In this document: positions 34,537-44,361 of the stretch, piece by piece | How the letters are laid out: every line of letters begins with the position of its first letter | Numbering within the stretch: position 1 is the first letter of the stretch | From: Candidatus Pantoea varia | GTDB lineage: Bacteria > Pseudomonadota > Gammaproteobacteria > Enterobacterales > Enterobacteriaceae | NCBI RefSeq assembly: GCF_900115075.1 | Contig: NZ_FOVG01000001.1 | Coordinates: forward strand, 2,232,001 to 2,296,000 | DNA length: 64,000 nucleotides | Direction: 5' to 3' | The notes under the pieces: generated by a model | What the model was told of the DNA's origin: nothing | Databases searched by the model: none | Seen by the model: only the letters and a program-made list of their open reading frames with translations | Program-made: the position numbers and the translations under genes

Positions 34537-36042
34537 ATGCCAGGGTTAAACTGCCTTGAGATGCGTAACATCTCCATCGCTTTTGGCGGGTTTGCCGCGC
34601 TATCGTCGGTGGATTTCCGCAGTGAGGGCCATTCGGTTCATGCGCTGACCGGCGCTAACGGCGCGGGAAAGTCCACGCTGATGGCAATTCTTTCCGGCGC
34701 GCACAGCCACTACAGCGGCGAGATCCTGCTGGACGGTGAGCCGGTCTCTATCCGCACGCCGCGCGATGCGAAACAGCTGGGTATCCATCTGGTTCAGCAG
34801 GAAGTCGATGTCGCCCTGGTGCTGCAACTCAGCGTAGCGGAAAACATTCTGCTGGATCGGCTGGCAGAGCCAGGCCACCGCTATCGCTGGGGCGAGATCC
34901 GCCGTCAGGCGCGGGCCTTGCTGGCTCAGCTCGACGTGGCGCTGGACGTCAACCGGCTGGTGGAGCGCTGCACCCTGGCGGAGAAACAGCAAATTCTGCT
35001 GGCGCGGGCGCTGTCGCATCACTGCCGCTTCCTGATTCTCGACGAACCCACTGCCCCGCTGGATCAGCATGAAAGCGAGCGGCTGTTTGCCGTGGTACGT
35101 CGCCTGAAGGCCAGCGGCATCGGCGTGGTGTTTATCTCTCACCGCATCCATGAACTCAAAGCGATCTGCGACCAGCTGACGGTGCTGCGGGATGGCCGGT
35201 TGATCGAAACCGGCCCGATGGCGGCGCTGAGCGGCGAACAGATCGTAGAGAAGATGCTGGGCCATCAGCTGACCGATATCTTCCCGACCCGCCGTGCACA
35301 GCAGGTACAGCCGCTGCTGCTGGCGGTTGAGGGACTGCACGATGAGCAACTGCTGCAGGATATCTCGCTGCGGCTGCACAAAGGCGAAATTCTGGGGATT
35401 GCCGGACTGGCCGGTGCGGGCAAAACCGAACTCTGTAAAGCGCTGTTTGGTGCCAGCAAAAGCCGCGTCAGTCGCGGGGAACTGCACGGTCAGCCGTGGC
35501 AGCCCCGTTCGCCGCACGACTCCGTCAGTCGACGCATGGCGCTGGTGCCGGAAGAGCGGCGTAAAGAGGGGATCTTTATTGATGAGTCGGTGGCGATGAA
35601 CCTCAGCGTCAGCGCGGACGACAGCTTTTCGCGCTGGAGCCTGTTCGGGCATCGCCAGGCGTGGCGCTGGGCGGAGCAGGTTATTCAGCAGTTACAGGTG
35701 CGCACCACTGGCCCGGCACAGACACTGCGACGCCTTTCCGGCGGCAACCAGCAGAAGGTGGCGATTGGCAAATGGCTGCGCAACAACGCTGACGTGCTGA
35801 TCTTCGATGAGCCAACCAAAGGCGTCGATATCAAAGCCAAAACCGAACTGTTCACCCTGATCGACAACCTGGCGCGCGAGGGTAAAGGCATCATCTACGC
35901 GTCGGGTGAATTTTCTGAACTGGTCGGCTTATGCGACCGGATTTGCGTGCTCTGGGATGGACGCATTGTGGCCGAGCTGGCTGCACGCGACGTCACCGAA
36001 GAGACGCTTTTGCTCTATTCCACCGGAGGAACCCCTGCGTGA
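34537..36042 (+). CDS. Sugar-type ABC importer, double ATP-binding protein
   Basis: A 501-residue protein with two fused ATPase domains, as in RbsA/MglA/XylG. Domain 1 about 8-240: Walker A GANGAGKST, degenerate signature CTLAEKQQ, Walker B LILDEPTAPLD. Domain 2 about 262-495: degenerate Walker A GLAGAGKTE, true signature LSGGNQQK, Walker B LIFDEPTKGVD. Such asymmetry is normal for the family. I chose ATG 34537 (MPGLNCLEMRN) behind CAGGAG. The next gene, the permease, overlaps by four bases. Substrate unknown. Confidence 0.9.
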   Translation: MPGLNCLEMRNISIAFGGFAALSSVDFRSEGHSVHALTGANGAGKSTLMAILSGAHSHYSGEILLDGEPVSIRTPRDAKQLGIHLVQQEVDVALVLQLSVAENILLDRLAEPGHRYRWGEIRRQARALLAQLDVALDVNRLVERCTLAEKQQILLARALSHHCRFLILDEPTAPLDQHESERLFAVVRRLKASGIGVVFISHRIHELKAICDQLTVLRDGRLIETGPMAALSGEQIVEKMLGHQLTDIFPTRRAQQVQPLLLAVEGLHDEQLLQDISLRLHKGEILGIAGLAGAGKTELCKALFGASKSRVSRGELHGQPWQPRSPHDSVSRRMALVPEERRKEGIFIDESVAMNLSVSADDSFSRWSLFGHRQAWRWAEQVIQQLQVRTTGPAQTLRRLSGGNQQKVAIGKWLRNNADVLIFDEPTKGVDIKAKTELFTLIDNLAREGKGIIYASGEFSELVGLCDRICVLWDGRIVAELAARDVTEETLLLYSTGGTPA

Positions 36043-37040
36043 GCAGCAAAGAAACCAGCCTGAATCTGACCCCCTCGCCGTGGCGTCACCAGTTGTTCGA
36101 CTTTCTCTATAAATGGGGCATGTTGCTCACGGTGGTAATCCTGATCGCCGCCTTTGGCCTGGCCTCCGACAGCTTCCTTGAACCCAATAACATCATCAAT
36201 ATTCTGCGATCCATTGCCATTGTTACGGTGATTGCGATCGGCGTCTCGATCTCGCTGACCGTGGGCGGCTTCGATCTGTCGGTCGGCTCGACCGCCTCGC
36301 TGGCCAATGCGTTAGTGATTTCGCTGTTTGTCTGGTACGGCTTCGGTACGACCACCGCGATCCTGATCACCCTGGCACTCTGCACCCTGGTCGGGCTGTT
36401 TAACGCCTTCCTGATTGTGATCCTGCGCATCCCCGACATGCTGGCGACGCTGGCAACACTGTTTGTGATTCAGGGTGTGGCGATGACCTACAGCTTTGGC
36501 GGATCGATCACCGAGAACATGGTGCTGCCGAGCGGTGATATGGCGGAAGGCACCATTCCGGCCACGTTTGGCCTGCTCGGCCAGGTGCCCACCATCGTCA
36601 TCATTATGCTGGTCGTCACCGTCGCCGCGCAGCTTGCGCTGTCCCTGACCAAACACGGTCGGCGGATGTACGCGCTGGGCGGAAATCCGGAAGCGGCGCG
36701 CCTCTCCGGCATCCGTACCACCCGCTACCGGGTGCTGGCGTATGTGATCGCCTCCCTGCTGGCTGGCCTGGGCGGCATCCTGCTCGCCTCGCGTATCGGT
36801 TCATCGCAGGTGAATGCCGGTAGCGGCTACCTGATGGATGCCGTCGCGGCAGCGTGGATTGGCTTCTCACTAGCAGGCTCCGGCAAACCCAATGCGCTGG
36901 GCACGCTGGTCGGCGCGGTTATTCTCGGCGTGCTGCAGAACGGCCTGGTGATGCTCTCTGTTCCCTATTACGCCATGGACATTATTAAAGGGCTGGTGCT
37001 GGCTTTAGCACTGGCGATCACCTATATCCAGCGCCGCTGA
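36039..37040 (+). CDS. Sugar-type ABC importer, permease (RbsC/YtfT-like)
   Basis: A 333-residue inner-membrane permease starting at GTG 36039, which overlaps the ATPase stop (GTGA), with GGAGGA upstream. About nine spans; family block VGGFDLSVGSTASLANAL, the central loop ALGGNPEAARLSGIRTTRYR that contacts the ATPase, and a C-terminal VILGVLQNGLVML. A BPD_transp_2-type ribose/xylose/galactofuranose transporter component. No ligand can be deduced. Confidence 0.9.
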   Translation: MSSKETSLNLTPSPWRHQLFDFLYKWGMLLTVVILIAAFGLASDSFLEPNNIINILRSIAIVTVIAIGVSISLTVGGFDLSVGSTASLANALVISLFVWYGFGTTTAILITLALCTLVGLFNAFLIVILRIPDMLATLATLFVIQGVAMTYSFGGSITENMVLPSGDMAEGTIPATFGLLGQVPTIVIIMLVVTVAAQLALSLTKHGRRMYALGGNPEAARLSGIRTTRYRVLAYVIASLLAGLGGILLASRIGSSQVNAGSGYLMDAVAAAWIGFSLAGSGKPNALGTLVGAVILGVLQNGLVMLSVPYYAMDIIKGLVLALALAITYIQRR

Positions 37041-37065
37041 GGCGCGTTTACCGGAGTTGATAACA

Positions 37066-38133
37066 ATGCAAAAAATAACACTCTCGCTGCTGGCCCTGAG
37101 CCTGCTGAACGCCAGCGCCGCCTTCGCGGACACGGTCACCCCGGTGCCTGCGGCTATCGCCAGCCATGATGGCCCAATCCGTATTGCAGTGATCCGCAAC
37201 CTCGGCTCCGATGACAACACCACCCAGTTTGTTGCTGGTGCCATTCAGCAGGGGCGCCAGCTGGGCTTCAAGGTCAGCACCTTCCTGAGCAACGGCGACG
37301 ATGCGCGCTTCCAGGATTTCGTGAATCAGGCGATCAGCCAGAAATATGACGGCATCGTGCTGTCGCACGGTAAAGCGCCCTACGCCAGCGGCCTGGTGAA
37401 GCGCATTGCCGACGCGGGCATCAAACTGTCAGTATTTGATACGCCGGTGGATAGCCCGATTCCGGGCGTCACCGTCACCGCCCAGGATGACGCTTCACTG
37501 GCGCAGCTGTCGCTGGGCCAGCTCATCCATGATTTCAACGGCAAGGCGAATATCGTCAAGCTGTGGGTCGCCGGTTTCCCGCCGATGGAACGCCGTCAGG
37601 TCGTGTATGAAAAACTGCTGAAAGAGAATCCGGGCATTCATCAGCTGGAGTCGATTGGTGCAGTTTCAACTGATGTTCAGGGCGATACCGCCAACAAAAT
37701 TGGTGCGATTCTGGCGAAATACCCGAAAGGCAAAATCGACGCGATCTGGGGTGCGTGGGATGCCTTCAGCCAGGGCGCTTACAAAGCGCTGCAGGAGAAT
37801 GGCCGAACCGAGATCAAGCTCTACAGCATTGATGTCTCGAATCAGGATTTGCAGCTGATGCGGCAGAAGAACAGCCCATGGGTACAGACGGTGGCGGTCG
37901 ATCCTAAAACTATCGGCGCGGTGAATATGCGGCTGGTGGCGAAGAAGATTGCCGGTGAAGAGACGCCCGCGACTTACCAGTTTAAAGCCGCATCGATCTC
38001 TCAGCAGCAGCTCAGCAGCCAGCCTGGCGCAGTGAACGTCGCGTCGCTGAACAAGATCATTCCGGGCTGGGGCAGCAACGAGGATTTCGTCGCGCCGTGG
38101 TTTGCCACCCTTGAGGCGAAATATAAGAAGTAA
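37066..38133 (+). CDS. Sugar-type ABC importer, periplasmic binding protein
   Basis: A 355-residue exported protein starting at ATG 37066 behind CGGAGTTGATAAC; signal peptide MQKITLSLLALSLLNASAAF with cleavage near AFA. The mature part is a two-lobed periplasmic-binding-protein type I (RbsB/XylF-like): FVAGAIQQGRQLGF, KYDGIVLSHG, DAIWGAWDAFSQGAYKAL. The last gene of a three-gene importer with no kinase, isomerase or regulator nearby. Confidence 0.88.
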   Translation: MQKITLSLLALSLLNASAAFADTVTPVPAAIASHDGPIRIAVIRNLGSDDNTTQFVAGAIQQGRQLGFKVSTFLSNGDDARFQDFVNQAISQKYDGIVLSHGKAPYASGLVKRIADAGIKLSVFDTPVDSPIPGVTVTAQDDASLAQLSLGQLIHDFNGKANIVKLWVAGFPPMERRQVVYEKLLKENPGIHQLESIGAVSTDVQGDTANKIGAILAKYPKGKIDAIWGAWDAFSQGAYKALQENGRTEIKLYSIDVSNQDLQLMRQKNSPWVQTVAVDPKTIGAVNMRLVAKKIAGEETPATYQFKAASISQQQLSSQPGAVNVASLNKIIPGWGSNEDFVAPWFATLEAKYKK

Positions 38134-38169
38134 TCCAGCGTCAGCCTGGCCGATGGGTGAGGCTGACCG

Positions 38170-39225
38170 TTACAGACCCAGCAGCAGCTGACGCTCAAGC
38201 TGGGGATCCACCATGGTGACATGCAGTCCCACCAGCCGTACGCCGCGCCCGGCACGACGCTCATCCCAGGTTTTCCGGGCGATGGCAATCATGTCCTCTT
38301 TATTCAGTACCGGCCAGATATGCTCCTGGGTCGTCTGCTGAAAATCACTGAACTTGAGTTTGACGCCCTGACGCGCCACCTGCTTGTCGGGTCGGATCTG
38401 CGTCAGCCGGCGATCCAGTTCGGCATAAAGAAAATCGATAATCTCCAGGCAGGCATCCCAATCGCTGATATCTTCCGCCAGCGTGCGTTCTACTCCCAGC
38501 GATTTTCGCTCACGCTCCACGATGACGCTGCGGTCATCAATGCCATTGCTGCGCTCCCACAGCACCCGGCCAAACTTACCAAAGCGCTTGAGCAGCAGCG
38601 CCAGATCGGCCTTCTGCACGTCGCCGCAGGTTACCAGCCCCATCTCTTCCAGCTTTTTGGCCGAGACCTTACCAACGCCGGGGATCTTCGCCAGCGGCAG
38701 CGTCAGCAGAAAACCGGCCATCTCCGGCGGGGTAATGACGAACTGTCCGTCCGGCTTATTCAGATCAGAGGCGATCTTTGCCAGAAACTTAATCGGGGCG
38801 ATGCCCGCTGAAGCGGTCAGCCCGGTTTCCCGGCAGATGGTGGCGCGGATCGCCTGCGCCATCAGCGTGGCAGAGCCGTGACAGTGCGGGCTGTCGGTGA
38901 CATCCAGATACGCTTCATCAAGGGAGAGTGGTTCGATCAGCGGGGTGTAGCGGGTAAAAATGTCGCGGATTTGTGCGGAGGCTTCTTTATAGGCGTCGAA
39001 GCGTCCTGGCAGCAGACGCAGATGCGGGCATAATTTCAGGGCCATGCCGGTTGGCATTGCGCTGCGCACGCCAAATTTCCGGGCCGGATAGTTAGCGGTG
39101 CTGATCACGCCACGACGTTCGCGACTGCCACCAATGGCGATCGGGATGTCGCGCAGCTGGGGATTATCACGCATCTCCACCGCGGCATAGAAGCAGTCCA
39201 TATCGACATGAATGATTTTACGCAT
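38170..39225 (-). CDS. dinB: DNA polymerase IV (DinB)
   Basis: A 351-residue Y-family translesion polymerase, same length as E. coli Pol IV. The start [20 protein letters not shown] at 39225 gives catalytic Asp8; the [10 protein letters not shown] block supplies the other carboxylates (Asp103, Glu104). Helix-hairpin-helix [17 protein letters not shown], little-finger domain, and a C-terminal beta-clamp-binding tail QLLLGL. A LexA box lies 14 bp upstream. Error-prone on clean DNA, accurate opposite N2-dG adducts. Confidence 0.97.
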   Translation of the reverse strand: MRKIIHVDMDCFYAAVEMRDNPQLRDIPIAIGGSRERRGVISTANYPARKFGVRSAMPTGMALKLCPHLRLLPGRFDAYKEASAQIRDIFTRYTPLIEPLSLDEAYLDVTDSPHCHGSATLMAQAIRATICRETGLTASAGIAPIKFLAKIASDLNKPDGQFVITPPEMAGFLLTLPLAKIPGVGKVSAKKLEEMGLVTCGDVQKADLALLLKRFGKFGRVLWERSNGIDDRSVIVERERKSLGVERTLAEDISDWDACLEIIDFLYAELDRRLTQIRPDKQVARQGVKLKFSDFQQTTQEHIWPVLNKEDMIAIARKTWDERRAGRGVRLVGLHVTMVDPQLERQLLLGL

Positions 39226-39238
39226 ACCCCCTCCAGCA

Positions 39239-39254
39239 CTGGATAAGTATACAG
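39239..39254. promoter_or_regulatory. LexA (SOS) box of dinB
   Basis: On the minus strand CTGTATACTTATCCAG, matching the consensus CTGT-N8-ACAG with one mismatch and close to the E. coli dinB operator. Damage-induced expression follows. Confidence 0.9.
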
Positions 39255-39469
39255 TTGGCAGGGGTAACTGCAATATTTGTCGCGCCCACAATTAAAGTTT
39301 ACAAATTTGTGGCCGAATATCCTTCAGTAAATCGCGAATTTGGCTGACGCCGTCTTGCTAAAAAAACAGACAATGTTTAATGTTGCGCTGCGGTAGCGGA
39401 CAGTTCCGATAATGCAAACAGAGACGCACAATTTGCGTCATGTTCTCTTCACCTCAAGGTATACACAGC

Positions 39470-40213
39470 ATGGGCAAAATCGCACTCCTGTTTGCGATGA
39501 TTTTACTGCCAGCCCTCAGCATGGCAATGACACCCGACCCCGTCTCAACGGTATCGGTCAGCAAAGAATTAAAGAAGCAGTTACTGGGTACCCCGGTTTA
39601 TATCCAGATCTTCAAGGAAGAACGCACACTCGAACTCTACGGCAAAATCGGTAACGAATACCGCCTGCTGGATACCTACCGCATCTGTAACTTTTCTGGT
39701 GGCCTTGGCCCGAAACGCCGTGAAGGCGATTTCAAAAGCCCGGAAGGTTTTTACAACGTGAAGCTGAGTCAGTTGAAGCCGGATAGCCGCTTTTATCGCG
39801 CCATCAACATAGGCTTCCCGAATCAGTTCGATCGGAATCAGGGCTACAGCGGCAACTATCTGATGATTCATGGCGACTGTAAGTCGATCGGCTGCTATGC
39901 AATGACTAACGCCTATATGGATGAGATTTTTACTTATGTGAACGCGGCGCTGCGTAATGGCCAGCAGGATGTCAGCATCAGCATCTATCCGTTCCGCATG
40001 ACCGACAGCAACATGCAGCGTCACCGTTACTCCAGCGATGCCAGTTTCTGGCAGCAGTTACAGCCGGGATACGCTTACTTTGCTAAATATCACCAGCCGC
40101 CGATGGTTAATGTCGCCAGCGGTAAATATGTGATGAACAGCAGCCCGGCACCGGTTTTAGCCAGTCCCGAAGCGGCTTCCCGTTCATTCCTGGCGCTCTC
40201 CAAGGCAGAATAA
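39470..40213 (+). CDS. dpaA: YafK/DpaA homologue, YkuD-fold protein that releases Braun's lipoprotein
   Basis: A 247-residue exported protein (E. coli YafK 246). The start MGKIALLFAMILLPALSMAM at 39470 gives a signal peptide. The YkuD active site is HGDCKSIGCYAMT, with the nucleophile cysteine at GC. E. coli YafK, renamed DpaA, cleaves the link between Lpp and peptidoglycan despite its L,D-transpeptidase fold. The 3' end overlaps that of yafJ by 30 bp, convergent. Confidence 0.93.
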   Translation: MGKIALLFAMILLPALSMAMTPDPVSTVSVSKELKKQLLGTPVYIQIFKEERTLELYGKIGNEYRLLDTYRICNFSGGLGPKRREGDFKSPEGFYNVKLSQLKPDSRFYRAINIGFPNQFDRNQGYSGNYLMIHGDCKSIGCYAMTNAYMDEIFTYVNAALRNGQQDVSISIYPFRMTDSNMQRHRYSSDASFWQQLQPGYAYFAKYHQPPMVNVASGKYVMNSSPAPVLASPEAASRSFLALSKAE

Positions 40214-40951
40214 CGCCCATTCACCTGGCGCAATCCGCTGCCAGGTTTCATTGGCCGTCAGTGGCTGCGTAGCAATCACCGTCACCACGTCATGCGGCGT
40301 GGTGTGCTGCTGAAAATCGACCTCCACATCCTGATCCAGTAACTGCGCCCGGCCGAACGGTGCGCGGCGGGTGATCCAGAACAGGTTGGTGGAGCAGAAG
40401 GCCATCAGATACCGGCCATCAGACAGCAGCATGTTAAACACGCCCTTCTGTCGCAACGTTACAGCCAGCTCACCGATAAAACGAAACACCGTAGGCCAGT
40501 TGCCCGGCGTGCGCGGATAGCGTGTCGCCAGCTGATGCAGGATCCAGCAAAACGCCTTCTCGCTGTCCGTTTCGCCTACCGGCCGGAATGTGCCGGTCTC
40601 CAGCTGACGATACCCCCTGAGCTGACCGTTGTGCGCATAGGTCCAGTTACGGCCCCACAGCTCGCGGGTAAACGGGTGCGTGTTTTCCAGCGACACCTGA
40701 CCGCGATTCGCCTGGCGGATATGCGCCACCACCGAATGCGATTTGATCGGATACTCCTGCACCAGACGCGCAATCGGCGAGTTAAAGCTCGGCAGCGGAT
40801 CTTTAAACGTACGGCAACCTTTATCTTCGTAAAAGGTAATGCCCCAGCCATCTTTGTGAGGCCCGGTTCCACCGCCACGCTGAACCAGTCCGGTAAAGCT
40901 GAAACAGATATCCGTGGGAACATTGGCGCTCATCCCGAGCAATTCGCACAT
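40184..40951 (-). CDS. yafJ: Class II glutamine amidotransferase YafJ
   Basis: A 255-residue protein (E. coli 255). I chose ATG 40951 so that Cys2 becomes the N-terminal nucleophile (MCELLGMSANVPTDICFSF), required for the Ntn-hydrolase fold; an in-frame ATG two codons earlier would block this. Conserved HKDGWGI, VAHIRQAN, AHNGQLRG and GETDSEKAF bind glutamine. The acceptor is unknown. The last 30 bp overlap the convergent yafK/dpaA gene. Confidence 0.92.
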   Translation of the reverse strand: MCELLGMSANVPTDICFSFTGLVQRGGGTGPHKDGWGITFYEDKGCRTFKDPLPSFNSPIARLVQEYPIKSHSVVAHIRQANRGQVSLENTHPFTRELWGRNWTYAHNGQLRGYRQLETGTFRPVGETDSEKAFCWILHQLATRYPRTPGNWPTVFRFIGELAVTLRQKGVFNMLLSDGRYLMAFCSTNLFWITRRAPFGRAQLLDQDVEVDFQQHTTPHDVVTVIATQPLTANETWQRIAPGEWALFCLGERQE

Positions 40952-41002
40952 AGCCACCGCCTCTGATTTTGCGGCCTCCCGTCAGGCAGGAGGCCAGCGC
41001 TG

Positions 41003-41581
41003 TTATTTCACCATTTCTTTTTCGATCAGCAGCATCAGGATGTGGATCACTTTAATGTGGATCTCCTGGATGCGATCGGCATAACCAAAGTGTGGCACCC
41101 GGATTTCAATGTCGGCACTCCCTGCCATCTTACCGCCATCTTTACCGGTCAGGGTGATCACTTTCATCCCCTGCGCACGGGCAGCTTCTATCGCTTTAAT
41201 GATGTTGGCAGAGTTACCGGAGGTTGAGAGGCCCAGCAGTACATCGCCCGGACGCCCGACCGCTTCCACATAACGTGAGAAGACATAGTCATAACCAAAG
41301 TCATTACTGACGCAGGAGAGATGGCTGACATCAGAGATGGCAATCGCCGGATAGCCAGGACGATTTTCACGGTAGCGACCCGTCAGCTCTTCGGCGAAAT
41401 GCATCGCATCGCAATGTGAACCGCCATTACCACAGGAAAGCACCTTGCCGCCGGCCTTAAAGCTGTCAGCCAGCAGTACCGCAGCACGTTGGATCGCATG
41501 GATATTGGCGTCGTCGCTGAGAAATTTATTCAGCGTATCAGCAGCTTCATTAAGCTCAGAGCGGATGATGTCCTGGTACAT
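41003..41581 (-). CDS. gmhA: Sedoheptulose-7-phosphate isomerase GmhA
   Basis: A 192-residue SIS-domain enzyme, same length as E. coli GmhA (LpcA). It makes D-glycero-D-manno-heptose 7-phosphate, the first step towards the heptoses of lipopolysaccharide inner core. Conserved [27 protein letters not shown] and [11 protein letters not shown] blocks bind sugar phosphate; the C-terminal Glu/His ([13 protein letters not shown]) complete the active site. Divergent from fadE as in E. coli. Confidence 0.97.
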   Translation of the reverse strand: MYQDIIRSELNEAADTLNKFLSDDANIHAIQRAAVLLADSFKAGGKVLSCGNGGSHCDAMHFAEELTGRYRENRPGYPAIAISDVSHLSCVSNDFGYDYVFSRYVEAVGRPGDVLLGLSTSGNSANIIKAIEAARAQGMKVITLTGKDGGKMAGSADIEIRVPHFGYADRIQEIHIKVIHILMLLIEKEMVK

Positions 41582-41797
41582 AGGGATGTCCTTTTTTAGG
41601 AGAGGTTAATCGCAGCAAGTTTAACGGAATGGCCGTTAAGCGCAAAGCGTCATGCCATGTCCGGGCTGGGAGCGACGGCAATTATCATTGCCGCAGGTGA
41701 TGCAAAAATGGGCTAAAAACGGTTTTTGTGAGGCAGGTTGTAATTGCGATGTAAACAAATTGATAAATCCGGCCAACTACTCTAAACCTCTCTACAT

Positions 41798-41814
41798 AAC
41801 AGGTCAGACCTCTT
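41798..41814. promoter_or_regulatory. FadR operator upstream of fadE
   Basis: AACAGGTCAGACCTCTT compared with the FadR consensus AACTGGTCNGACCTGTT type: about 15 of 17 positions fit, with the central GGTCnGACC intact. It lies 20 bp upstream of the fadE start, as expected for a repressor of beta-oxidation. Confidence 0.75.
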
Positions 41815-41834
41815 ACTACTTGGAGCTGTTCATT

Positions 41835-44285
41835 ATGATGGTTGTCTCGATACTTGCCACGGTGGCGCTGATTGGCGCCCTCTTCTATCACCGCCTGTCG
41901 TTACGGCTCAGCAGCGCAATCCTGTTGCTGTGGACTGCGGCGATGGCTGTTGCTCATCTCTGGACGCCGTGGCTGCTGCTGCCGCTGGCGATCATCCTGC
42001 TGCCGTTTAACCTGCCGCCGCTGCGTCGCAGCCTGTTTTCAACGCCGATCTTTCAGCGCTTTCAGAAGGTGATGCCGCCGATGTCACGCACCGAGAAAGA
42101 AGCCATTGATGCGGGCACCACCTGGTGGGAAGGCGATCTGTTCCAGGGCAAACCGGACTGGCAGAAGCTGCACAACTATCCGCAGCCGCGCCTGACCGCC
42201 GAAGAGCAGGCCTTTCTCGATGGCCCGGTTGAAGAAGCGTGCCGCATGGCCAACGATTTCCAGATTACCCATGAGCTGGCCGATATGCCGCCGGAACTCT
42301 GGGCTTACCTGAAAGAGCATCGTTTCTTCGCGATGATCATCAAGAAAGAGTATGGCGGACTGGATTTCTCCGCTTATGCGCAGGCCTGCGTGCTGCAAAA
42401 ACTGTCGGGCGTCTCAGGGATTCTGGCGATTACCGTAGGTGTGCCTAACTCACTGGGTCCGGGCGAACTGCTGCAGCACTACGGCACCGAAGAGCAGAAA
42501 AATCACTATTTACCCCGGCTGGCACGCGGCGACGAGATCCCCTGCTTTGCGCTGACCAGCCCGGAAGCGGGTTCAGATGCCGGGGCGATCCCTGATACCG
42601 GCGTTGTCTGCATGGGTGAATGGAAGGGTCAGCAGGTGCTGGGTATGCGCCTGACCTGGAACAAGCGCTACATTACGCTGGCACCGATCGCCACCGTGCT
42701 GGGCCTGGCATTTAAACTCTCCGACCCGGACCATCTGCTTAGCGACAATGAGAATCCTGGCATTACCTGTGCGCTGATCCCGACCAACACGCCCGGCGTG
42801 GAAATCGGCCATCGCCACTTCCCGCTTAACGTGCCGTTCCAGAACGGACCGACGCGCGGCAACGATATCTTTGTGCCGATTGACTATATTATCGGCGGTC
42901 CGGAAATGGCCGGTCAGGGCTGGCGGATGCTGGTGGAATGTCTGTCAGTGGGCCGCGGTATTACGCTGCCATCGAACTCGACCGGCAGCCTGAAAAGCGT
43001 GGCACTGGCGACAGGCGCGTATGCCCATATCCGGCGTCAGTTCCGCGTCTCTATCGGTAAGATGGAAGGGATTGAAGAGCCGCTGGCGCGCATTGCCGGT
43101 AACGCTTATGTGATGGATGCGGCGGCCACGCTGATTACGGCCGGTATTATGCAGGGTGAAAAACCGGCGGTGCTGTCAGCGATTGTTAAATATCACTGCA
43201 CCCATCGCGGTCAGCGCGCGATTATCGACGCCATGGATATTGCCGGTGGTAAAGGCATTATGCTCGGCAACAGCAACTTCCTGGCCCGTGCTTATCAGGG
43301 TGCACCTATCGCTATTACCGTGGAAGGCGCGAACATTCTGACGCGCAGCATGATTATCTTCGGACAGGGCGCGATTCGCTGTCATCCTTATGTTCTGCAG
43401 GAGATGGCGGCAGCAGCCAGCAACGATGTGAACGCCTTTGATCAGGCGCTGTTCAGCCATATCGGTCACGTGGGCAGCAGCACCATGCGCAGCCTGTGGC
43501 TGGGCTTAACCGCCGGACGTACCAGCGCCAGTCCGACCCGCGATGGCACTCGCCGTTATTACCAGCACCTGAACCGCATCAGTGCCAACCTGGCGTTGCT
43601 CTCTGATGTGTCGATGGCGGTACTGGGTGGCAGCCTGAAACGTCGCGAGCGTATCTCGGCGCGTCTGGGCGATGTGCTGAGTCAGCTTTATCTCGCCTCG
43701 GCGACGCTGAAACGCTATGACGATGAAGGCCGTAACGAAGCGGATATGCCGCTGGTTCACTGGGGCGTGCAGGATGCGCTGCATCAGGCGGAAGTGGCCA
43801 TCGACGATCTGCTGCGCAACTTCCCGAATCGTCTGGTGGCGGGCGCATTGCGGATGACGATTTTTGCAGGCGGTCATCACTGCCCTGCTCCGTCTGACCG
43901 TCTGGATCATCAGCTGGCAAAAATGCTGCAACAACCGTCAGCTACACGCAGCCGTCTGGGCCGTGGCATGTACCTGACGCCGAGCGAGCACAACCCGGCC
44001 GGTCAGCTGGAACAGGCACTGCAGGATGTGATGGCGGCAGAAGTGATTCATGACAGGCTGTGCAAACAGACGAAGCAGCACCTCTCCTTTACCCGACTGG
44101 ACGCGCTGGCGAAGCGTGCGCTGGAGCAGGGCTGGATTGATGCTAAAGAGGCTGACGTGCTGCAGCGTGCTGAAGCCAGTCGTCTGCGTTCGATTAACGT
44201 CGATGAGTTTGAGCCGGAGGCACTGGCCGTCCCGGTGCCAGAGAAAGCGCCTCAGCCTGCGTCACGGACGAGTGAGGCAGCATAA
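41835..44285 (+). CDS. fadE: Acyl-CoA dehydrogenase FadE
   Basis: An 816-residue enzyme (E. coli 814), the first oxidation of beta-oxidation. I start at ATG 41835 ([20 protein letters not shown]), which aligns with E. coli and gives two N-terminal membrane spans; the frame upstream to 41652 is not homologous. FAD/acyl-CoA blocks include [38 protein letters not shown] and [20 protein letters not shown]. FadR operator just upstream, intrinsic terminator downstream. Confidence 0.97.
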   Translation: MMVVSILATVALIGALFYHRLSLRLSSAILLLWTAAMAVAHLWTPWLLLPLAIILLPFNLPPLRRSLFSTPIFQRFQKVMPPMSRTEKEAIDAGTTWWEGDLFQGKPDWQKLHNYPQPRLTAEEQAFLDGPVEEACRMANDFQITHELADMPPELWAYLKEHRFFAMIIKKEYGGLDFSAYAQACVLQKLSGVSGILAITVGVPNSLGPGELLQHYGTEEQKNHYLPRLARGDEIPCFALTSPEAGSDAGAIPDTGVVCMGEWKGQQVLGMRLTWNKRYITLAPIATVLGLAFKLSDPDHLLSDNENPGITCALIPTNTPGVEIGHRHFPLNVPFQNGPTRGNDIFVPIDYIIGGPEMAGQGWRMLVECLSVGRGITLPSNSTGSLKSVALATGAYAHIRRQFRVSIGKMEGIEEPLARIAGNAYVMDAAATLITAGIMQGEKPAVLSAIVKYHCTHRGQRAIIDAMDIAGGKGIMLGNSNFLARAYQGAPIAITVEGANILTRSMIIFGQGAIRCHPYVLQEMAAAASNDVNAFDQALFSHIGHVGSSTMRSLWLGLTAGRTSASPTRDGTRRYYQHLNRISANLALLSDVSMAVLGGSLKRRERISARLGDVLSQLYLASATLKRYDDEGRNEADMPLVHWGVQDALHQAEVAIDDLLRNFPNRLVAGALRMTIFAGGHHCPAPSDRLDHQLAKMLQQPSATRSRLGRGMYLTPSEHNPAGQLEQALQDVMAAEVIHDRLCKQTKQHLSFTRLDALAKRALEQGWIDAKEADVLQRAEASRLRSINVDEFEPEALAVPVPEKAPQPASRTSEAA

Positions 44286-44336
44286 GGTTAGCGTTAGCCT
44301 GCAGCACCGGCTCAGGGAGCAGGGCCAGAATCTGAA

Positions 44337-44361
44337 AGCCGACATCATGTCGGCTTTTTTT
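44337..44361. terminator. Terminator between fadE and mtnK
   Basis: Stem AGCCGACA/TGTCGGCT with 3-nt loop followed by seven T on the plus strand. The T run abuts the mtnK stop codon, so it mainly serves fadE. Confidence 0.9.

Noticed and set aside
39405-39412. TCCGATAA resembling a sigma-28 -10 element before the yafK/dpaA gene
   Set aside because: The matching -35 position reads CGCTGCGG, unrelated to TAAAGTTT, and the gene has no link to motility.
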